Part shown: piece after piece, positions 54,859 to 63,685 of the stretch
Numbering within the stretch: position 1 is the first letter of the stretch
Layout: each line of letters begins with the position of its first letter
Assembly (NCBI GenBank): GCA_035515475.1
Contig: DATJBF010000027.1
Span: 62,001 to 126,000, forward strand
Origin: DATJBF01 sp035515475
GTDB taxonomy: Bacteria; Verrucomicrobiota; Verrucomicrobiia; Palsa-1439
DNA length: 64,000 nt
Reading direction: 5' to 3'
Notes under the pieces: model-generated
Database searches by the model: none
Told to the model about the DNA's origin: nothing
The model's input: the letters and a program-made list of their open reading frames with translations, nothing else
Made by a program: the position numbers and the translations under genes

Positions 54859-55725
54859 TCACACGACGTCGGCAAACGTCCGTTCCATGCGGCGGAAGTA
54901 CAGGGCGCCGCTGACCAGCAGCGCCAGCGCGGTGGCCGAAGACGCGATCAGAATTGTTCCTGGATGGGTCTTTGTGCCCAGCAACCCCCACCGGAAGCCT
55001 TCCACCACACCGGCGATGGGATTCAGCCCGTACAACGTGCGCCAGGGCTGATGTAGCAGACTGCTGGGATACGCAATCGGCGTGGCGAACATCCAAAACT
55101 GCGTCAGAAACGGCACCACGTACTTCACGTCGCGGTACTCAACATTCAGCGCCGAAAGCCACAGACCGACGCCCAGAGAGGTCACCAACGTGAGCAGGAC
55201 AAAAAACGGAACCCAAACGACGTTGATCGTCGGCACGATTCGGAAATACAACATCATCGCCAACATGATGGCGAAGGCGATCAGGAAATCCACCACGCCC
55301 GAAAACAGGCTGGAGATCGGGATGACGAGCCGCGGGAAATAGACCTTCTTGATCAGGTTGGAGCTGCCCACCAAACTGTTTGACGACTGCGTCAGTCCGT
55401 ACACGAACAGCGTCCATGGTACCAAGGCCGTGAAGCTGAAGATCGGATAGGGAACTCCATCGGAAGGAATCCGGGCCAGGTGACCAAAGAAAATGCTGAA
55501 AATCACCATCGTGAAGACGGGCTGAATGATCGCCCACGCCGCCCCCAAGGCCGTCTGCTTGTACCGAATCTTGATGTCGCGCCAGGTCAGAAAGTAGAGC
55601 AACTCGCGATACTCCCACAGTTCGTACAACTTGAGCGACACCCAACCTTTGGACGGTTGGAGACGCACGAAATGCCCGGTTGTCGCCGGAATCGCGCCTC
55701 CGCCTTGGACTACGGAATCCGCCAT
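54859..55725 (-). CDS. wzm: ABC-2 type polysaccharide export permease (Wzm-like)
   Basis: 288 aa from ATG 55725; ATG 55806 in frame is an alternative giving 27 more residues. LYELWEYRELLYFLTWRDIK, YKQTALGAAWAIIQPVFTMV, IPSDGVPYPIFSFTALVPW, SSNLIKKVYFPRLVIPISS and QFWMFATPIAYPSSLL are family hallmarks. Six membrane segments are visible. It forms the channel driven by the Wzt-like ATPase and moves the lipid-linked glycan to the periplasmic side. First gene of the long minus-strand run. Confidence 0.92.
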   Translation of the reverse strand: MADSVVQGGGAIPATTGHFVRLQPSKGWVSLKLYELWEYRELLYFLTWRDIKIRYKQTALGAAWAIIQPVFTMVIFSIFFGHLARIPSDGVPYPIFSFTALVPWTLFVYGLTQSSNSLVGSSNLIKKVYFPRLVIPISSLFSGVVDFLIAFAIMLAMMLYFRIVPTINVVWVPFFVLLTLVTSLGVGLWLSALNVEYRDVKYVVPFLTQFWMFATPIAYPSSLLHQPWRTLYGLNPIAGVVEGFRWGLLGTKTHPGTILIASSATALALLVSGALYFRRMERTFADVV

Positions 55726-56068
55726 GTTCTGAATCGTAAGGAGATTGGTCGAATCAATGGACGGACAGGCCGCGGCTGATTTCGATTCCGGGCAAGCTGC
55801 CGCCATTGACGGTCACATCCTGTAAAATGCGACCGCCTTCAGATCCGCCTTCGCGGCTTTCTGTTTGGATACAGCGCTCCACTCCTGTCCGTACGTGGGA
55901 CTGATGGAGTACATCCTTCTGCTCCTCGCCCTGAGGCACCAGACGGCGTCCCGATTGCCTCTGGGCGCGGCTCGTGATGCGACTGCCCTGCGCTTGAATC
56001 AGGCGGGAGAGCGGCACGCTATCAACGGGCCGCTACCAGGTCCTGCCAGCTCACCTTTTTGTTCTATA

Positions 56069-56352
56069 GGTAACCACACCGCTCTGATTCGCGTCGATAG
56101 TTAGCGCCCTGTATGCCAATAAACGTAAGGGTTGTAGGTCGACCACCCCCCGGCGAGCTAACTCGCACGCGCATCATGAGTTAGTGAGGAAATCGAAAAG
56201 CGGAACCAGGCGTTTCTCTCTAAAATGCGACGCTCCCTGACCCGACTTGTGTCCCGCGCGCGTTACATCCTGAACATGAGTGTGCGACGCGGTGAACACT
56301 GGTTACCGACACTGATTCCTACTTTCCTGGTCCGGCGGCGTTCCGGGTTACC
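56069..56352. repeat. Three GGTWACC sites in the divergent promoter region
   Basis: GGTAACC at 56069-56075, GGTTACC at 56301-56307 and 56346-56352, each followed by (G)ACA. The heptamer is self-complementary around its centre, so each could be a half-palindromic binding site. Three in this short non-coding region is well above what random sequence would give. Confidence 0.35.
56158..56184. promoter_or_regulatory. Inverted repeat CTAACTC...GAGTTAG
   Basis: Perfect 7-base arms (56158-56164 and 56178-56184) with a 13-base spacer. The arm-to-arm spacing fits a dimeric regulator site or a hairpin. No regulator gene is in the window to pair with it. Confidence 0.3.
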
Positions 56353-56445
56353 ACAATTACATGTCTGGTTCGTTGTAGAACTGCGAGTCGCGACAGCGCC
56401 TGACATGTTCATCGTGACAATTTTCGACGAAAATGCCGCCGCCGT

Positions 56446-56474
56446 TTGCAATCGCCGTGAAGACTCGCTATTGT
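56446..56474 (+). promoter_or_regulatory. Possible sigma-70-like promoter for the Wzc-like gene
   Basis: TTGCAA (56446-56451) and TATTGT (56469-56474) are separated by 17 bases, each matching 4 of 6 consensus positions. The predicted leader would be only about 15 bases before ATG 56496. No clear ribosome site precedes that ATG. Confidence 0.25.
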
Positions 56475-56495
56475 ACTGGGCTGCAGCCATCATCT

Positions 56496-58634
56496 ATGTT
56501 TGACGACGACTACCAACAGCCGGAAGAAACGGGTCTATCTTCCTTTGATTGGCGGAATGTCTTCTACATTCTTCTCGAACATTCCAAGCTGATCGCCCTG
56601 TGCCTGATCGTCTCGACCGGGCTCGCGGTGGTCTATCTCAGCCGCGCGCCGGTGATTTATGCCGCTTCCGCCGTCCTGAAGTTCGAGACCGGAAAGCCGA
56701 AGATACTGGATATCGAAGGCGTGGTGGCAGACGACTACGACAGCGAGGACGCGGTCAACGAGAAGGTGAACGAGATCGGGCAACTGCTGAAGAACCGGAC
56801 CATCCTGGCGCGCGTCATCGCCACGAACAATTTGGCCACCGACCCGCGGTTCGTCGATCGTCCGGTCAGAAATCCGACCGCACTGGCCGCGCTCGCGGGA
56901 AGATTATCGGGGATGGTCCACGTGCAATTGCGCAAGGGAACCCATCTGATCGATATCACCGTCGAGCACACCGACCCGCGGTTGACAGCGCAGTTGGCCA
57001 ACTCTTTTGTCGACGAGTTGCTCCGGCAGAATGCGGAGTCCTACAAGACCGCTTCCCAACTCGCAGCCACTTTCCTCGCTGAGGAGGCGCAGCAACTCCA
57101 GCACAAGTTGAATGATGCCGAGGCCAAATTGCAAACGTACAAGGACCAATCGCTGTCCCTCGAGCAACAGCAGGCTATCGTGGCTGAAAACCTCAAGAGC
57201 GTGAACGAGAAGGTGGAATCCGCCAAAGCGGAACGCGTCCGGCTCGAAACCGAATATCGGTCGGTCAAAGACACGGGAGACGACGTCTCGAAACTGCTCG
57301 AACTGCCGGAGATTGCCGCGGATCCAAGCGTGTCGGCCGCCCGCGCCGGCATCGCGCATCAAACAGTCGAGTTCGCCAACATCAAGCAGGTGTTCTTGCC
57401 GAAACACCCCACGTACATCCAAGCACAAGGCAAACTCGATGAACTCGAGCAGGTACTGTCAAACGCCGCCCTCCGAGCGGCCCAGATGGCGCGCGCGACG
57501 TACGAGAACGCCCGGTCGCATGAATTGGCGCTCACCAAGGAATTGGACAAGCAGGAAGCCGAAGCCCAGCAGCTGAACAAACAGTTCGTTCCCTACAACG
57601 TGCTCCTCCGCGACATCGAGCAATACCGCGCGCTGTACGATTCCGTGGTGAAACGGATGGGAGAAACCACCATCGCCGGCAACCTGGACACGCAACGGAT
57701 TCAGGTCTTTCAAACGGCGGAAGTGCCGAAGACGCCGATCAAACCCAACAAGGTTCGCGTGCTGGCGCTGGGGTTGATGGCCGGACTGGGATGCGGACTG
57801 ATGCTGGCGTTGGGGCGCGGCATGTTCGATGATTCGCTCAAGACCCTGACCGAAGCCGAACAGGTTCTGAAGATGCCCGTGCTCAGCACCATCCCGCAAA
57901 TCCCAACGGTCGAGACGGGCGAAAAGAGAGTGGTGGTGGACGACGAGGGCCCGACATCCGGTGCGGAATCGTTCCGATTCTTGCGCACGTCGCTGTCACT
58001 GCAGAATCCGGAGAAACCACTGCGGACAGCCTTGTTCACGAGCTCCATGCCCGGCGAAGGCAAGACCTTCTGCGCCGTCAATTATGCCGTCAGCCTGGCC
58101 CAGCAGGGTCTGAGTACCGTGTTGATCGATTGCGACCTGCGCCGTCCGATGGTGGACGAGTTCTTCTGGGGTGAGAAGTCCGACCACTGGGGCGTCACGC
58201 AGTTCCTCAATCGAAAGCAGAAGTTCGACGATATCGTGCAGGCCACCACCGTCGAAAATCTCTGGCTCGTGACCGCCGGCCCCTATTCGTCGAACGCGTC
58301 CGAGTTATTGGCCAAGTACCCGTTCAACCTCCTGTTGGAAGAGGCGCTCCGGCGGTTCGACCGCGTCGTGGTGGACTCGGCGCCGGTCTTTGGCGTGAGT
58401 GACACGTTGCTGCTGGTCGGCCATACCGATGTTGTTTGTCTGGTGGTCCGTGCCCGGCGCACGTCCAAGGCAACCGTCAGGCGGGCGGCCCAAGTACTCG
58501 AGCGGGCGGGCGCTCCCGCCTCGGGCGTAATCCTCAACGCGGTTCCGCGGACTCGCCGGGCCGCGTACGGCGATCCCTACTACGATTACGGGTATTATCC
58601 AAAGAGAGAGCGCGCCAGCGCCGAAAAGGCCTGA
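56496..58634 (+). CDS. wzc: Wzc-like chain-length regulator and bacterial tyrosine kinase
   Basis: 712 aa from ATG 56496. A cytoplasmic N-terminus is followed by a membrane segment (SKLIALCLIVSTGLAVVYL), the Wzz domain, and long coiled-coil helices (about 190-370). TQRIQVFQTAEVPKTPIKPN then leads into the second membrane segment. The kinase part has Walker A SSMPGEGKTF near 513, Walker A' VLIDCDLRRPM near 545 and Walker B RVVVDSAPVFG near 625. It ends in a Tyr cluster (YGDPYYDYGYYPK, six Tyr), the autophosphorylation tail. It controls polymer length and export together with a Wza-type channel. Confidence 0.93.
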   Translation: MFDDDYQQPEETGLSSFDWRNVFYILLEHSKLIALCLIVSTGLAVVYLSRAPVIYAASAVLKFETGKPKILDIEGVVADDYDSEDAVNEKVNEIGQLLKNRTILARVIATNNLATDPRFVDRPVRNPTALAALAGRLSGMVHVQLRKGTHLIDITVEHTDPRLTAQLANSFVDELLRQNAESYKTASQLAATFLAEEAQQLQHKLNDAEAKLQTYKDQSLSLEQQQAIVAENLKSVNEKVESAKAERVRLETEYRSVKDTGDDVSKLLELPEIAADPSVSAARAGIAHQTVEFANIKQVFLPKHPTYIQAQGKLDELEQVLSNAALRAAQMARATYENARSHELALTKELDKQEAEAQQLNKQFVPYNVLLRDIEQYRALYDSVVKRMGETTIAGNLDTQRIQVFQTAEVPKTPIKPNKVRVLALGLMAGLGCGLMLALGRGMFDDSLKTLTEAEQVLKMPVLSTIPQIPTVETGEKRVVVDDEGPTSGAESFRFLRTSLSLQNPEKPLRTALFTSSMPGEGKTFCAVNYAVSLAQQGLSTVLIDCDLRRPMVDEFFWGEKSDHWGVTQFLNRKQKFDDIVQATTVENLWLVTAGPYSSNASELLAKYPFNLLLEEALRRFDRVVVDSAPVFGVSDTLLLVGHTDVVCLVVRARRTSKATVRRAAQVLERAGAPASGVILNAVPRTRRAAYGDPYYDYGYYPKRERASAEKA

Positions 58635-58639
58635 CCCGT

Positions 58640-59383
58640 TCAGGATTCCACAACCAACCCGGCAACCAAAGATTCGCCGGGCCTCAACGTCGAACAAAGC
58701 CACTTCGAACCGTCCGTATCCGTGAACTCGCTTTGTCGTTCCCGGACCAGCGGAGTGAAGTCAAACTCAACCAGCGGCCGCTGCAAGCCCACGCCGTGCG
58801 CCTTGACGAAAGCTTCTTTCAGCGTCCAATAGGTAAAGAACACCTCCACGCGGTCTGACTCCGTCGATTCCCCAATGCAGCTTGCTTCCCGTGGATGAAA
58901 GAACCGATTGGCAATCTCTTCCCCGCCGAAGTCCGGTCGAATCTTCTCGATGTCGATCCCCGTCCTCCGTCGCCCCGTGAAGCTGTACATCGCCCATTCT
59001 CCCGTGGTGGATAGATTGAACTGAAAGGTGCCGGCCCCGGGGCGGCGCGCCAGTTCCGGCTTTCCGAACGGGTTCTCGGCAAACTCGATTTCGCGCGGGT
59101 CCTCCGAGAGATAGCTGCCGACGATTTCGCGCAAAATCACGCGCCGGGCGATGTAGCGGCTGCGATCACGCTCAAAGTGAAACCGCGCCGCGCGGGTTTT
59201 CTCGGCCTCCTGCAGCACCTGCGGCCCTTGGTTTTCCTGATCCAGATTTGCCAACCAAAGATGGACATCGTCGTCGCGCAGAACGGGGTCGCCCGGGCAT
59301 TCCCGCCACGGGCATCGGATCGGAGCACCGCGACGAAGGTCGCTCAACGTCATCCGGTTGAATCTCAATCCCGGCAAGTTCAT
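58640..59383 (-). CDS. 4'-phosphopantetheinyl transferase (Sfp type)
   Basis: 247 aa. ENPFGKPEL, FNLSTTGEWAMYSF, TGIDIEKIRP (metal-binding D-x-E) and FFTYWTLKEAFVKAHGVGL (W-x-x-KE-A-x-x-K) are the family motifs. It transfers phosphopantetheine from CoA to carrier-protein serines. It is the obvious activator for the six carrier domains in the NRPS proteins and for the ACP-GNAT fusion. ATG 59383 overlaps the stop of the upstream beta-helix gene (ATGA). It converges on the Wzc-like gene with a five-base gap. Confidence 0.92.
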   Translation of the reverse strand: MNLPGLRFNRMTLSDLRRGAPIRCPWRECPGDPVLRDDDVHLWLANLDQENQGPQVLQEAEKTRAARFHFERDRSRYIARRVILREIVGSYLSEDPREIEFAENPFGKPELARRPGAGTFQFNLSTTGEWAMYSFTGRRRTGIDIEKIRPDFGGEEIANRFFHPREASCIGESTESDRVEVFFTYWTLKEAFVKAHGVGLQRPLVEFDFTPLVRERQSEFTDTDGSKWLCSTLRPGESLVAGLVVES

Positions 59384-61008
59384 TTGTGATATGAGGTGGT
59401 TTCGGATGGTCCCATCGGGAGCTTCGGGGTGGGGCGCCGGCCGATGAGAACGAAAACGTTAAACTCGGGCCCGGTTCTCGGCACGGCACTCGTGTCGGTC
59501 CAGCCATGGGGTATGGCCACGGTCAAGTTGATCATCGGCAGCCGGAGCAGTTCCCCCTTGTACGTCCCGGTGACGACCGGCGGGGCAAAATAATCCTGCG
59601 CGTTCCGCACTTCGTAGATGTCGCCATCGGACAACACGCGACTCACGTTCACCCTCACGCGGCTGGCGAGGCTCCAGTTATAGACGATAATGTTCGCCCG
59701 CTTCGGCTCGTAAGCATTCACGTTCACGAAGACCTTGTTGGGCGGTCTCGTGCCCCGAAAAAAGCGGCTGTGTGCGTCGAGCCCGGTCGCTGTCTGCCAT
59801 TCTGCAAAGTCATAGCGGCCCCGGCCGTTACGGAAGCCCTCATCGACAGTTCCATAATATGTGTTATGGTCCACGGTGTAGCCGGGTCCGGCGCGCAACT
59901 GCACCAGATCACCATTCGTACTGTAGAGCGTGTTATCGGTGAACACCAGTGAATCATAGGATCTCGCGGATACGAGGCAATTTCCCCCGCCTGAACCTCC
60001 CGCGATATAGTTCCCGGTGACCGTCGCATCGACGTTGGCTGCATCGCCGTAATCCGGCGTCAGCATCGACCCATGCAAATTGAGCGGCTGATAGAGATCG
60101 TTGTTCAGGATTCTCAAGTTCTTGATCCTGGTCCCGCCGCCAAACAGGATTTGTTCGCCGGCGTCAACGTCGGGATACGACGCGAAATGCGCGTTATCAA
60201 AGACGACATTCCTCTCGATCAGGTAATTCTGGAGAAAACTGTGCACCGTGTACCCGTGGATCCCGAGCCCGAAATGGTTGAACACAATGTTGTCGGACAA
60301 TCGTTTCGTCCCATTCAGATTCTGCGTGTAGATGCCGTGGCCATGGCCGCGATCAGGGGCGGCCCAGCCGTTGTTGTACACGATGCACCCCGACACCTCG
60401 CAATTTACCGCTGCCGCCCATAACCCCAGCCCACCACGCGCATCGTGCACAGTCAAATTGATCAACTTGATGTTCGTCCCCACCACTTCCACGCCCGACG
60501 GCAACGGCAGTTCCGCAAGCGTGGGGTCCGGGCCCGGGACCCGGACGACTCTCGTCCCGCCAGAGCCGGCCACGTCGAAGCCCCAAAACCAGGTATTGCT
60601 CCCAAACACATACAGGATCGTCTGCCGGGCCGCCTTCGGGCCGGTGAAGCCCGTCGCCTCGCGCAGGATGGCTCGTTCACCGGGGTATTGACGGACAACA
60701 ATCGGCGCGGTGTCGCCGCCCCCCAACTGGCTCGTGAAACCGGGCAATGACGACGAAGCCGGGCGGTACTCACCACCCCGGAGCCAAATCGTGTCACCGG
60801 GACGAACGGCGGATGGTTGATTCAGGGCGGTCTGCAAATCCCACGGCCTGCTTGGGCTGCCATTTCCCCGATGATCCCCCGCAGGCGAGACGTAAAAGTT
60901 CGCGGCGCGAACCGACGCCCCGAAGAAACAGGCGAACACCCAACAAATCACCCGGACATTTTGCAAAGCCACGGGGAACGACACTAACACTGCCCCGTTC
61001 TCCGTCAA
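59380..61008 (-). CDS. Secreted right-handed beta-helix protein (paralogue of 23314-24879)
   Basis: 542 aa. The N-terminus has a hydrophobic export signal (VRVICWVFACFFGASVRA before ANFYVSPAG). It shares long blocks with the other beta-helix protein: PWDLQTALNQPSAVRPGDTI, APIVVRQYPGERA, SGVEVVG, GCIVYNNGWAAP, ERNVVFDNAH, NTLYSTNG, TVDHNTYYG. Likely periplasmic, outer-membrane or extracellular, acting on or binding the locus's glycan. The two copies lie about 36 kb apart at the ends of the long minus-strand operon and in opposite orientation. No catalytic motif could be named. Confidence 0.8.
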   Translation of the reverse strand: MTENGAVLVSFPVALQNVRVICWVFACFFGASVRAANFYVSPAGDHRGNGSPSRPWDLQTALNQPSAVRPGDTIWLRGGEYRPASSSLPGFTSQLGGGDTAPIVVRQYPGERAILREATGFTGPKAARQTILYVFGSNTWFWGFDVAGSGGTRVVRVPGPDPTLAELPLPSGVEVVGTNIKLINLTVHDARGGLGLWAAAVNCEVSGCIVYNNGWAAPDRGHGHGIYTQNLNGTKRLSDNIVFNHFGLGIHGYTVHSFLQNYLIERNVVFDNAHFASYPDVDAGEQILFGGGTRIKNLRILNNDLYQPLNLHGSMLTPDYGDAANVDATVTGNYIAGGSGGGNCLVSARSYDSLVFTDNTLYSTNGDLVQLRAGPGYTVDHNTYYGTVDEGFRNGRGRYDFAEWQTATGLDAHSRFFRGTRPPNKVFVNVNAYEPKRANIIVYNWSLASRVRVNVSRVLSDGDIYEVRNAQDYFAPPVVTGTYKGELLRLPMINLTVAIPHGWTDTSAVPRTGPEFNVFVLIGRRPTPKLPMGPSETTSYHK

Positions 61009-61095
61009 GCACTCCCGTGTCGAAGACAGCAGAACGCTTGATCGGTCGAGGCTCGGTACAAACCCGGGATTGACGCTGCCGCAGGATCGGGCAGT

Positions 61096-63375
61096 TCACC
61101 GAGTTGCCCGCAGTCGCGCCACCCGATCCCGTGCCTCGGCGTAGTCGGGTTTGAGCCGCAGCGCCTGCTCGTAATGTCTTATGGCCTCTGGCACCCGGCC
61201 CTCCCGCTCCATGGCGACCCCCAAGTTGTAATGCGCCTCTGGGGAATCCGGGTTGATTTGCAGCGCTTGCTCCCAATGTCCGATCGCCTCTTGGAGCTTG
61301 CCAACTTGTGCCAGGGCATTGCCCAGGTTGTATTGTCCCTCGGCAGAACCCGGCTTGAGTCGCTCGACTTCCTCGTAGCATCTGAGCGCCTCCTGGAATC
61401 GACCCGCCCGCCGCAAGGCGGCCCCCAAGCTGTCGTACACCTCAAGGTAGTCCGGCCTGATCTGCAACGCCCGCTGGTAATGCTTTATCGCCTCCGCCTC
61501 TTGGCCCTCCTGCTCCAATGCGACCGCCAGATTGTAGTGCGCCTCAGCGAGGTCGGGTTTAAGCTGTACCGCCTTCTCCCAATCGTCAATCGCTGCCTGT
61601 ATCTTGCCCCCCTGCCACAACGCTTGCCCCAAATTGTAGTAGGTGGTTGCATTGTCGGGCTGGAGGCGCACGGCTTGCCGATAATGCTCAATCGCCTGCT
61701 CGAGTTCACCGCGCTGCATCAAAACGACTCCCAAGTTGTTATGTGCGTCGGCGAGGTCAGGTCGTACCCGCAGCGCTTGCTCGTAGTGCCGGATCGCGTC
61801 GTCGATTTTGCCTTCCTCCCGGAGAGCCGTTCCCAGATTATTGTGCGCGTCTGCGTAGTCGGGCTCCAGCCGCAAGGCCCGCTCGTACTGGGCAATCGCT
61901 TCGCGCACTCGCCCCGCTTTCGCGAGGGTGACTCCGAGGTTGTTGTCTGCCACGGCGTAATGCTCAACGCTCGCCAACAAGTTGAACGCCACCGACAAGC
62001 CCAGCAGCAGGATCCATCCCCCCCGTGCCCCCCGCCGCCAGACCGCCTGGCCAGCCACTGCCCGTTCCAAGCCAAGAATGCCCACCACGGCCAGCAGCAC
62101 CAGCGCGGGCAGAAAGTCCACCTCGAAGCGGCAACAAATGCAGTAATAAAACGCCAGAGTCAGAGCGCTGATCCCGAACAGCAGGGCCACGGCGACGACA
62201 AACCAGCTCAAGGTCGCGGCCGCCTCGGCTGACCGACGTCGCCAGACCAGCGGAACCCCCAGCGTCGCCCACACGATTGGGACGTCGGTGAGTATGCCGA
62301 AAGGCTTCACCAAACCGCCGTGGCCCGGCGGCAGGGGCGGCGCCACCATGTTTTGTACAAAAGGGAAATGGCGGCTCCAACCGACCGACTTCAGGAAATA
62401 GACCCGGAGGTTAACCAGGAAATAGCGCAGACTAAAGTGTTGCACCGAGTCCAACCGGTCCGGGGTCAACTCGTAACGCAGGCCAAACTCGAACGGATTG
62501 CCAAACCGCAGCGCGTTGTAGAGCATCAGACCCAACCCGATCAGCACAATCGGAACGGCCGCTGCCGTCAGCCGAGCCACAATCGGGCGGCGTTCACGCC
62601 AAGCCTGAGCCACCGGCACCAACAGGATCAATGCGCCGAAGAGCAACGACGGTCGGGCTCCCAACGCCAACCCGTAAGCCGCGCTCGCCGCCATCAGCCA
62701 CCAAACCCTCCGCCCCGGCTCGTGTAACGCACGCCAGATCGCTCCCAACGCCAGCATCATCAACATATACGCGCAACTGATCGGCACTTGGTAAACATCG
62801 GAAGTCGCCAGGATCACCGGCACGCCTGTCGCCAAGCCGAGCGCCACCGCGCAGGCCGCCACCACTCCGACGCTCACATCGGCGAAGTAGCGCCGCCACA
62901 AGGCGCGCAACAATCCGACACTGGCCAGAAAGCCGACCGTGCAAAAGACCACCATGGCCTGCCTCTGAAAGAGATAATGGCCGGTCAGGGCTGCAAACGG
63001 CCAAAACAATATCAGCGCGGGTGTCACTCCGAAGTACAGGTAGAGCCGTCCCCGGTAGTAACTCAGGTCGTACATCCCGTAGAGCTCAGACCGATAGATC
63101 GCGTTGGCCACCGGATCGTAGGGGTCAGCGAGACGTGCGAACCCAAGCGGCACGTCCTTCTTCAAGCTGAGCTGGCCGGCGCGGAAACCTTGTACCAGCA
63201 AGTTGTAATATGCGTCAGCCGGATTCAGACTCAACAATTCCAACCCGCCCGAGTGGGCCGTGAACCCGTAAACGCCGACGACCAGTGCGCAGACCGCCGC
63301 CAAGCCTCCAAACTGCACCCAGCGAGACCTCCCCGACACCTTTGCCTCCCCGCCCTCTGGCTGGCTATCGATCAT
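61096..63375 (-). CDS. Multi-pass membrane protein with eight C-terminal TPR repeats
   Basis: 759 aa from ATG 63375 (ATG 63426 is an alternative). About ten hydrophobic segments are visible, for example GGLAAVCALVVGVYGF, MVVFCTVGFLASVGLL, PIVLIGLGLMLYNAL, PALVLLAVVGILGL. The layout recalls large membrane glycosyltransferases, although I see no certain catalytic motif. From about residue 505, eight 34-residue TPR units follow (NNLG--L---G---EAI--YE-AL---PD pattern), then YAEARDRVARLRATR. TPRs bind partner proteins, so this may be an assembly or secretion partner of the polysaccharide system. The family is not recognised. Confidence 0.75.
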   Translation of the reverse strand: MIDSQPEGGEAKVSGRSRWVQFGGLAAVCALVVGVYGFTAHSGGLELLSLNPADAYYNLLVQGFRAGQLSLKKDVPLGFARLADPYDPVANAIYRSELYGMYDLSYYRGRLYLYFGVTPALILFWPFAALTGHYLFQRQAMVVFCTVGFLASVGLLRALWRRYFADVSVGVVAACAVALGLATGVPVILATSDVYQVPISCAYMLMMLALGAIWRALHEPGRRVWWLMAASAAYGLALGARPSLLFGALILLVPVAQAWRERRPIVARLTAAAVPIVLIGLGLMLYNALRFGNPFEFGLRYELTPDRLDSVQHFSLRYFLVNLRVYFLKSVGWSRHFPFVQNMVAPPLPPGHGGLVKPFGILTDVPIVWATLGVPLVWRRRSAEAAATLSWFVVAVALLFGISALTLAFYYCICCRFEVDFLPALVLLAVVGILGLERAVAGQAVWRRGARGGWILLLGLSVAFNLLASVEHYAVADNNLGVTLAKAGRVREAIAQYERALRLEPDYADAHNNLGTALREEGKIDDAIRHYEQALRVRPDLADAHNNLGVVLMQRGELEQAIEHYRQAVRLQPDNATTYYNLGQALWQGGKIQAAIDDWEKAVQLKPDLAEAHYNLAVALEQEGQEAEAIKHYQRALQIRPDYLEVYDSLGAALRRAGRFQEALRCYEEVERLKPGSAEGQYNLGNALAQVGKLQEAIGHWEQALQINPDSPEAHYNLGVAMEREGRVPEAIRHYEQALRLKPDYAEARDRVARLRATR

Positions 63376-63426
63376 CGTTGTGTTGAAGCGCGGCGCGACT
63401 GCTGGGCGCGATCCCGTCCAATCCAT

Positions 63427-63685
63427 CTCGCCGCGCGCGGAGTGTATCTCGCCGCAAAGTTGAAGACAAGAACGCGGTGGGCGCCGCGCTTGAGTTGCGA
63501 GGGGGAAGCGGCACTTCCACATTTCCGGAAACCGTAAACAGATACCCGGCACGAACCCGTGACAGCGATCGCCGGGTACTCCCCTGGCGTCCTTCCACGT
63601 GCATGTCAGCCGTCCGTCACCGGGGCCGGAATCGCCGGGAATTGCGTTTGCAAACTGCCGGATGGTTCGGTACCGTTGCCCCCGC
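63427..63685. promoter_or_regulatory. Divergent intergenic region with two 10-base palindromes
   Basis: TTTCCGGAAA at 63522-63531 and GTTTGCAAAC at 63646-63655 are both perfect palindromes. The second is 30 bases before the kinase-like ATG. They are candidate operators for the divergent TPR-protein and kinase-like genes. No convincing promoter hexamers seen. Confidence 0.3.

Larger units (their letters stand above)
55807..56495. promoter_or_regulatory. Divergent intergenic region upstream of both polysaccharide operons
   Basis: Nearly 0.7 kb without a supported gene; small open frames here lack any conserved pattern. It should hold the promoters of the minus-strand glycan operon and of the Wzc-like gene. 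It contains three GGTWACC sites, a 7-base inverted repeat and a direct repeat of TAAAATGCGAC (55823-55833 and 56221-56231). No rho-independent terminator or riboswitch is evident. Confidence 0.5.

Noticed and set aside
24880..55725. Exosortase/PEP-CTERM-type exopolysaccharide cluster
   Set aside because: The AsnB-like, deacetylase and CapK-like genes recall such clusters, but no exosortase or PEP-CTERM protein is seen in the window.
56225..56503. 92-codon frame upstream of the Wzc-like gene
   Set aside because: Lies in the promoter region, overlaps the chosen wzc start and shows no conserved pattern.
61096..61980. Regular DNA repeats of about 102 bases, CRISPR-like at first glance
   Set aside because: They translate as consecutive 34-residue TPR units; there are no identical repeats with unique spacers.
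61174..62232. Plus-strand open frame of 352 codons opposite the TPR repeats
   Set aside because: Repetitive only because the TPR coding sequence is; no independent features.
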